Shown: positions 60,846-64,000 of the stretch, piece by piece
Position numbering within the stretch: the first letter of the stretch is position 1
Layout: every line of letters starts with the position of its first letter
Position numbers and translations under genes: made by a program
Notes under the pieces: model-generated
Database searches by the model: none
What the model was told of the DNA's origin: nothing
The model's input: the letters and a program-made list of their open reading frames with translations, nothing else
From: Cohnella thailandensis
Lineage (GTDB): Bacteria; Bacillota; Bacilli; Paenibacillales; Paenibacillaceae
DNA: 64,000 nucleotides
Assembly (NCBI RefSeq): GCF_014212135.1
Contig: NZ_JACJVQ010000013.1
Location: forward strand, 124,001-188,000
Direction of reading: 5' to 3'

Positions 60846-62542
60846 CGTGTATTCCTCCTGTTATCGAGTGCCTTGGGATCCACTTCGATTCCTGTTTTCT
60901 TCAGAGCGCCCGCCACTTCGGAGCGAATGCCGAACGTATTCTTATTCGTATGGGCTCCGAGCGTCAGGATGCCGTCGTCGATCCTCAGCCACACGCGGCG
61001 ATGATGCCAGTAAAAGCCCATCACGAGACCGATCATCGAGATCGCGGCCCCTACCCAGATGTACGGCATCGCGCGGTCGACCCGAACGTTCAGATAGGTC
61101 GTATATTCGGAGAAGCTCACGTTCTCCATCTTGCCTACCTCGAAGGAGAATCGGCCCGAATTGTTGCCGCTCTTCTGGAAGCTGGCGTTGATCATCTGCT
61201 GAAGCTGCTTGTCCTCCGCGTTAGGCAACGGGAAGTAGATGTAGATCTCGCCGCTCTCGTCGAGCCCAGGCCCCGTCACGATAAAGACGAACGCCGGATT
61301 GTTCGGATCGCGGGACTTGGTCATCGGGCGGTTCTGCTCGTCCATGCCGAAATCCGGATAGACGTCGCTTAATTTCAAAGTATAAGGACCTGCCGTATAA
61401 GTCAATGGCGGATTGCTCATCGGCAGCTCGAAAGGTCCGTACTTCTCGCCCGTCCGCGAATCGACGAGCATCGGCTTGACCGTGATCAGGCGGATCCGCT
61501 GCTCGTAATTGTATTGATAGAGCTTCAGGCCCTTGTAGGACAACGGACTGTTCACTTGAATGTCGTGGCGGTCGACTTCCGTCAGCACCGGCTCCTTGAT
61601 CGGATCGTCGCAGTCGGCCGTGCACTCGTAAAGCACCGCCTTCGTCTCGTACAGCTTGGCCCGGGCCGTTCCCTTGAGATTGTCCGGGAGCTCTTCGTCC
61701 TTATAATACTCGACGGTGAAATCCTCGTTCTTCACGTAATAATTCGTGTTCGGAATCTGCTTGGTCTGCCCTTCGTCCATCGACACGTACTGGTCCATGT
61801 GCCAAGCGGGCACTCCGCGCCCGAGCACGGCAAGCAGGAAGATGATCAGGCCGATATGGTTGATATACGGTCCCCAGCGGCTGAACCGGTTCTTCTCCGC
61901 CAGGAGCGCCGTCCCCTCGATCTTGACCTTGTAGTGCTTGCGTTTCAACTGCTTGGCGAACGACTCGGTCCATTCTTCCGGATTCTGCTCTAGCTTCGCC
62001 TTGTAGACCGTCTGCTGCCGGTTGATGAACGTAAGATGCTTGCGCACCTGCTGCTTGGAGAGCGCCTTGTAGAGAGGCAGAACCCGGTCCAAGCTGCAGA
62101 CGACGAGCGAAGTTCCGATCATGACCAGGAGGCCGATGAACCACCAGGATTCGTAGGTTCTCGAGAATCCGAGAGCCTGGTAGACCGCCCCCCATGTCCC
62201 GTAGGTATCGCGATAATATTGCGCCGGGTCGTCCAGATTGATGAACGTGCTCTCCTGCGGGTAAATCGTCCCGATAGCGGCGCCTATCAAGGTAATGACA
62301 ATGAGATAAACCGCGATCTTAACGGATGAGAAAAAATTCCACACTCTATCGATAAGAGCGGGATTGTCCTTCTGTGAGCGGCGCGCGACTCCGTCGTAAC
62401 GCATCTCCAGAGGGCTATCCAGCGGCAAGTCCTCGACCAGCGGCTTGCCGCAGTATTCGCAGAGCACGGTGCCCGTCGGATTCTGGTGCCCGCATTCGCA
62501 TTTGGTGTTCTGAAACAACCTCGACAGCCTCCTCAGCTCCAC
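60842..62542 (-). CDS. resB: Cytochrome c biogenesis protein ResB
   Basis: The partner of ResC in system II haem delivery. The 566-aa protein starts with a zinc ribbon (CECGHQNPTGTVLCEYC near 15-31), then four membrane helices and a large outer domain. The sequence NFFSSVKIAVYLIVITLIGAAIGTIYPQ near residue 68 in parts is the typical first helix. It runs between resA and resC, one base after the resA stop. Confidence 0.94.
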   Translation of the reverse strand: MELRRLSRLFQNTKCECGHQNPTGTVLCEYCGKPLVEDLPLDSPLEMRYDGVARRSQKDNPALIDRVWNFFSSVKIAVYLIVITLIGAAIGTIYPQESTFINLDDPAQYYRDTYGTWGAVYQALGFSRTYESWWFIGLLVMIGTSLVVCSLDRVLPLYKALSKQQVRKHLTFINRQQTVYKAKLEQNPEEWTESFAKQLKRKHYKVKIEGTALLAEKNRFSRWGPYINHIGLIIFLLAVLGRGVPAWHMDQYVSMDEGQTKQIPNTNYYVKNEDFTVEYYKDEELPDNLKGTARAKLYETKAVLYECTADCDDPIKEPVLTEVDRHDIQVNSPLSYKGLKLYQYNYEQRIRLITVKPMLVDSRTGEKYGPFELPMSNPPLTYTAGPYTLKLSDVYPDFGMDEQNRPMTKSRDPNNPAFVFIVTGPGLDESGEIYIYFPLPNAEDKQLQQMINASFQKSGNNSGRFSFEVGKMENVSFSEYTTYLNVRVDRAMPYIWVGAAISMIGLVMGFYWHHRRVWLRIDDGILTLGAHTNKNTFGIRSEVAGALKKTGIEVDPKALDNRRNTR

Positions 62543-63070
62543 TTATTCCCCAAACAGTCGCCTAATGCGAGAATCGATATCCTCCTCGCTCATAGGTCCC
62601 CCTATCACGATATCTTGAATCTCTCCGTCCGGCGTAATGAAGAACGTCGTCGGATACTCCTTGAGTCCGTACTTTTTCTCCGTCTTTTTATTGCGGTCGA
62701 GCAGAATCGGGAAGTACGCGCCGACGCCCTCGGCGAATCTTTGCACCGAAATCCGGTCCTCGCTCAGGTTGATTCCGACGAGTTCAAGGCCTTTGTCCTT
62801 CCATTTGTCGTACTCGTGCTGCAGCGCGGGCATCTCGTTGCGGCAAGGAGGGCAGAAGGTGCCCCAGAAGTTCAGCACGAGTGGCTTGCCCTTATAGGAC
62901 TCCAGATCGTGCACGTTGCCCTCCAGATCCGCGAGAACGAATTCCGGCGCGGCTTGTCCGGGCTTCAGAACGGGCGAAGTCGTGAAGAAGGAACGCCCGA
63001 CGGCATAGCCTCCGATCAAGATGACGAGCGCCAGGATGACGTATTGGATAGGCTTGCGATAACGCTTCAC
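62543..63070 (-). CDS. resA: Thiol-disulfide oxidoreductase ResA
   Basis: It reduces the apocytochrome c haem-binding disulfide outside the membrane. The 175-aa protein has a membrane anchor (residues 10-26) and a thioredoxin fold with CPPC at 73-76 (FWGTFCPPCRNEMP). The start is GTG 63070 behind GGTGGTG. It is the first gene of resABC(DE), transcribed from the region before it, 63071-63251, where I see no exact promoter. Confidence 0.94.
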   Translation of the reverse strand: MKRYRKPIQYVILALVILIGGYAVGRSFFTTSPVLKPGQAAPEFVLADLEGNVHDLESYKGKPLVLNFWGTFCPPCRNEMPALQHEYDKWKDKGLELVGINLSEDRISVQRFAEGVGAYFPILLDRNKKTEKKYGLKEYPTTFFITPDGEIQDIVIGGPMSEEDIDSRIRRLFGE

Positions 63071-63251
63071 TTTTTCACCACCGAATGGATATGTATGGGC
63101 TTTCGCAATTCGCCCCTATCGGTCATTATCGGCAACACGAAACGCCCCATACAGGGGCGGCTGCTTTAGGTGACCTAATTAGTTCCATTATAACGAAAAC
63201 ACCGGGGCCAAGGATAATCCCTTAACCTCCGGTTATGAACATTGTGTGACG

Positions 63252-63989
63252 TCAATCCTGCAAGGATGACGATTCTGCGTCTTGCAAGAGCTCTTGGAGC
63301 TCCGCTTTGGACAGCTTTCGGTGCTTGCCCCTCTGAAGATTGTCCAATTGAAGGCTGCCGAAGGAGATTCTCTTCAGCCGGATGACGGGATGGTGGATCG
63401 CGTCGAACATGCGCCGCACCTGGCGATTGCGTCCCTCGCGGATCGTGATGCGAATGGTCGCCTGCTTGTTATCCGGGTCCACGTCGTGGTATTCGACCTC
63501 TGCCGGAGCCGTCATGCCGTCCTCCAGCTTGATGCCCTTGGCCAGCTTCTCCAACGCCGAGCCGTGCGGAACCCGCTCGACGGTGGCCAGGTAAGTCTTC
63601 GGCACGTGATGCTTCGGATGCGCCAGCTTGTTCGCCAGCTCGCCGTCGTTCGTGAGCAGAAGCAAGCCCTCCGAATCGTAATCCAGCCTTCCGACCGGAT
63701 ACACCCTCTGCTTGACGTCCTTCAGATAGTCGGTGACGACGGAACGGCCTTTCGGATCGCTGACCGCCGTGATGACGCCTTTGGGTTTATTGAATACGAT
63801 ATAGACTTTCGATTCCTTGAGAATCTTCTTCCCGTTAACCGCGATCTCGTCGACGGCCGGGTCCGCTTTGACTCCGAGCTCCGTCACGGTCTCCCCGTTC
63901 ACGGTCACCTTGCCGCTCGTAATCAGTTCCTCGCACTTGCGCCTGGACGCGATGCCGGCGTTCGCGAGAATTTTCTGCAAACGTTCCAA
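63252..63989 (-). CDS. rluB: Ribosomal large subunit pseudouridine synthase B
   Basis: It modifies 23S rRNA. The 245-aa protein has an N-terminal S4 domain (LQKILANAGIASRRKCEELI) and the RsuA-type catalytic motif GRLDYDSEGLLLLTNDG (Asp). TTG at 63989 is its start with GGTG just upstream, at the window end. Its place next to resA matches B. subtilis ypuL. Upstream regulation lies outside the window. Confidence 0.93.
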   Translation of the reverse strand: MERLQKILANAGIASRRKCEELITSGKVTVNGETVTELGVKADPAVDEIAVNGKKILKESKVYIVFNKPKGVITAVSDPKGRSVVTDYLKDVKQRVYPVGRLDYDSEGLLLLTNDGELANKLAHPKHHVPKTYLATVERVPHGSALEKLAKGIKLEDGMTAPAEVEYHDVDPDNKQATIRITIREGRNRQVRRMFDAIHHPVIRLKRISFGSLQLDNLQRGKHRKLSKAELQELLQDAESSSLQD

Positions 63990-64000
63990 GTTGGTTCACC

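Noticed and set aside
1..64000. Search for CRISPR arrays, transposases, integrases and prophage genes
   Set aside because: No direct-repeat array with regular spacers and no recombinase or transposase motifs were seen. Synteny with B. subtilis argues for stable chromosome.

Overview
This window is chromosome of an endospore-forming member of the Bacillota, most likely Paenibacillaceae (Cohnella- or Paenibacillus-like). The reasons are the sporulation and germination genes (spoIVA, ypeB, a SpoVIF-like gene, prsW, a YIEGIA pair), the ResABCDE locus, strong AGGAGG ribosome sites, frequent TTG and GTG starts, a GC-rich composition for Bacillota, and gene order that follows the Bacillus subtilis chromosome from tyrA to resA. 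Almost every gene is on the minus strand, so the biological reading direction runs from high to low coordinates. No phage, insertion sequence, integrase or CRISPR array was seen.

Layout in plus coordinates. 1-136 holds a perfect sigma-A promoter, an overlapping CcpA (cre) site and a terminator about 50 bases downstream, which together look like an unannotated small RNA. 312-20187 is the aromatic supra-operon region: tyrA, hisC, trpABFCDE, aroH, aroB, aroC, a 53-aa protein, cheR, ndk, hepT, mqnA, ubiX, ubiA, menG, hepS, a 180-aa protein, mtrB, tRNA-Pro and hup. It differs from B. subtilis by carrying futalosine-pathway menaquinone genes between hepT and menG. The trpE leader has a run of GAG triplets on a 5-nt period, a TRAP-binding site, and mtrB (TRAP) is about 10 kb away in the same window. 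20309-24061 is a ribose-class sugar ABC transporter lying between hup and spoIVA. 24333-33000 matches the spoIVA to yphA block, with two added ferredoxins.

33212-40211 holds rpsA, plsC, cmk, ypfB, ypfA (PilZ), ypeB, prsW and a MecA-like adaptor. 40432-46537 is a mixed segment with a polysaccharide deacetylase, a CPBP membrane protein, serA, mgtC and three proteins I do not recognise. 46561-54319 is a MurNAc/muropeptide use operon (RpiR regulator, sugar-binding lipoprotein, beta-lactamase-fold hydrolase, two permeases, HAD phosphatase, BadF-type kinase, murQ). It has an ABC importer where B. subtilis has a PTS transporter, and a palindromic operator candidate at its promoter. 54610-57340 holds an SDR, a GNAT and an MFS transporter. 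57410-63989 is resE-resD-resC-resB-resA and rluB.

How the parts connect: chorismate made by aroB/aroC feeds Trp (trp genes, controlled by TRAP), Phe/Tyr (aroH, tyrA, hisC) and menaquinone (mqnA onward). HepS/HepT supply the heptaprenyl tail, and ResABC/ResDE build and regulate the cytochromes that use menaquinone.
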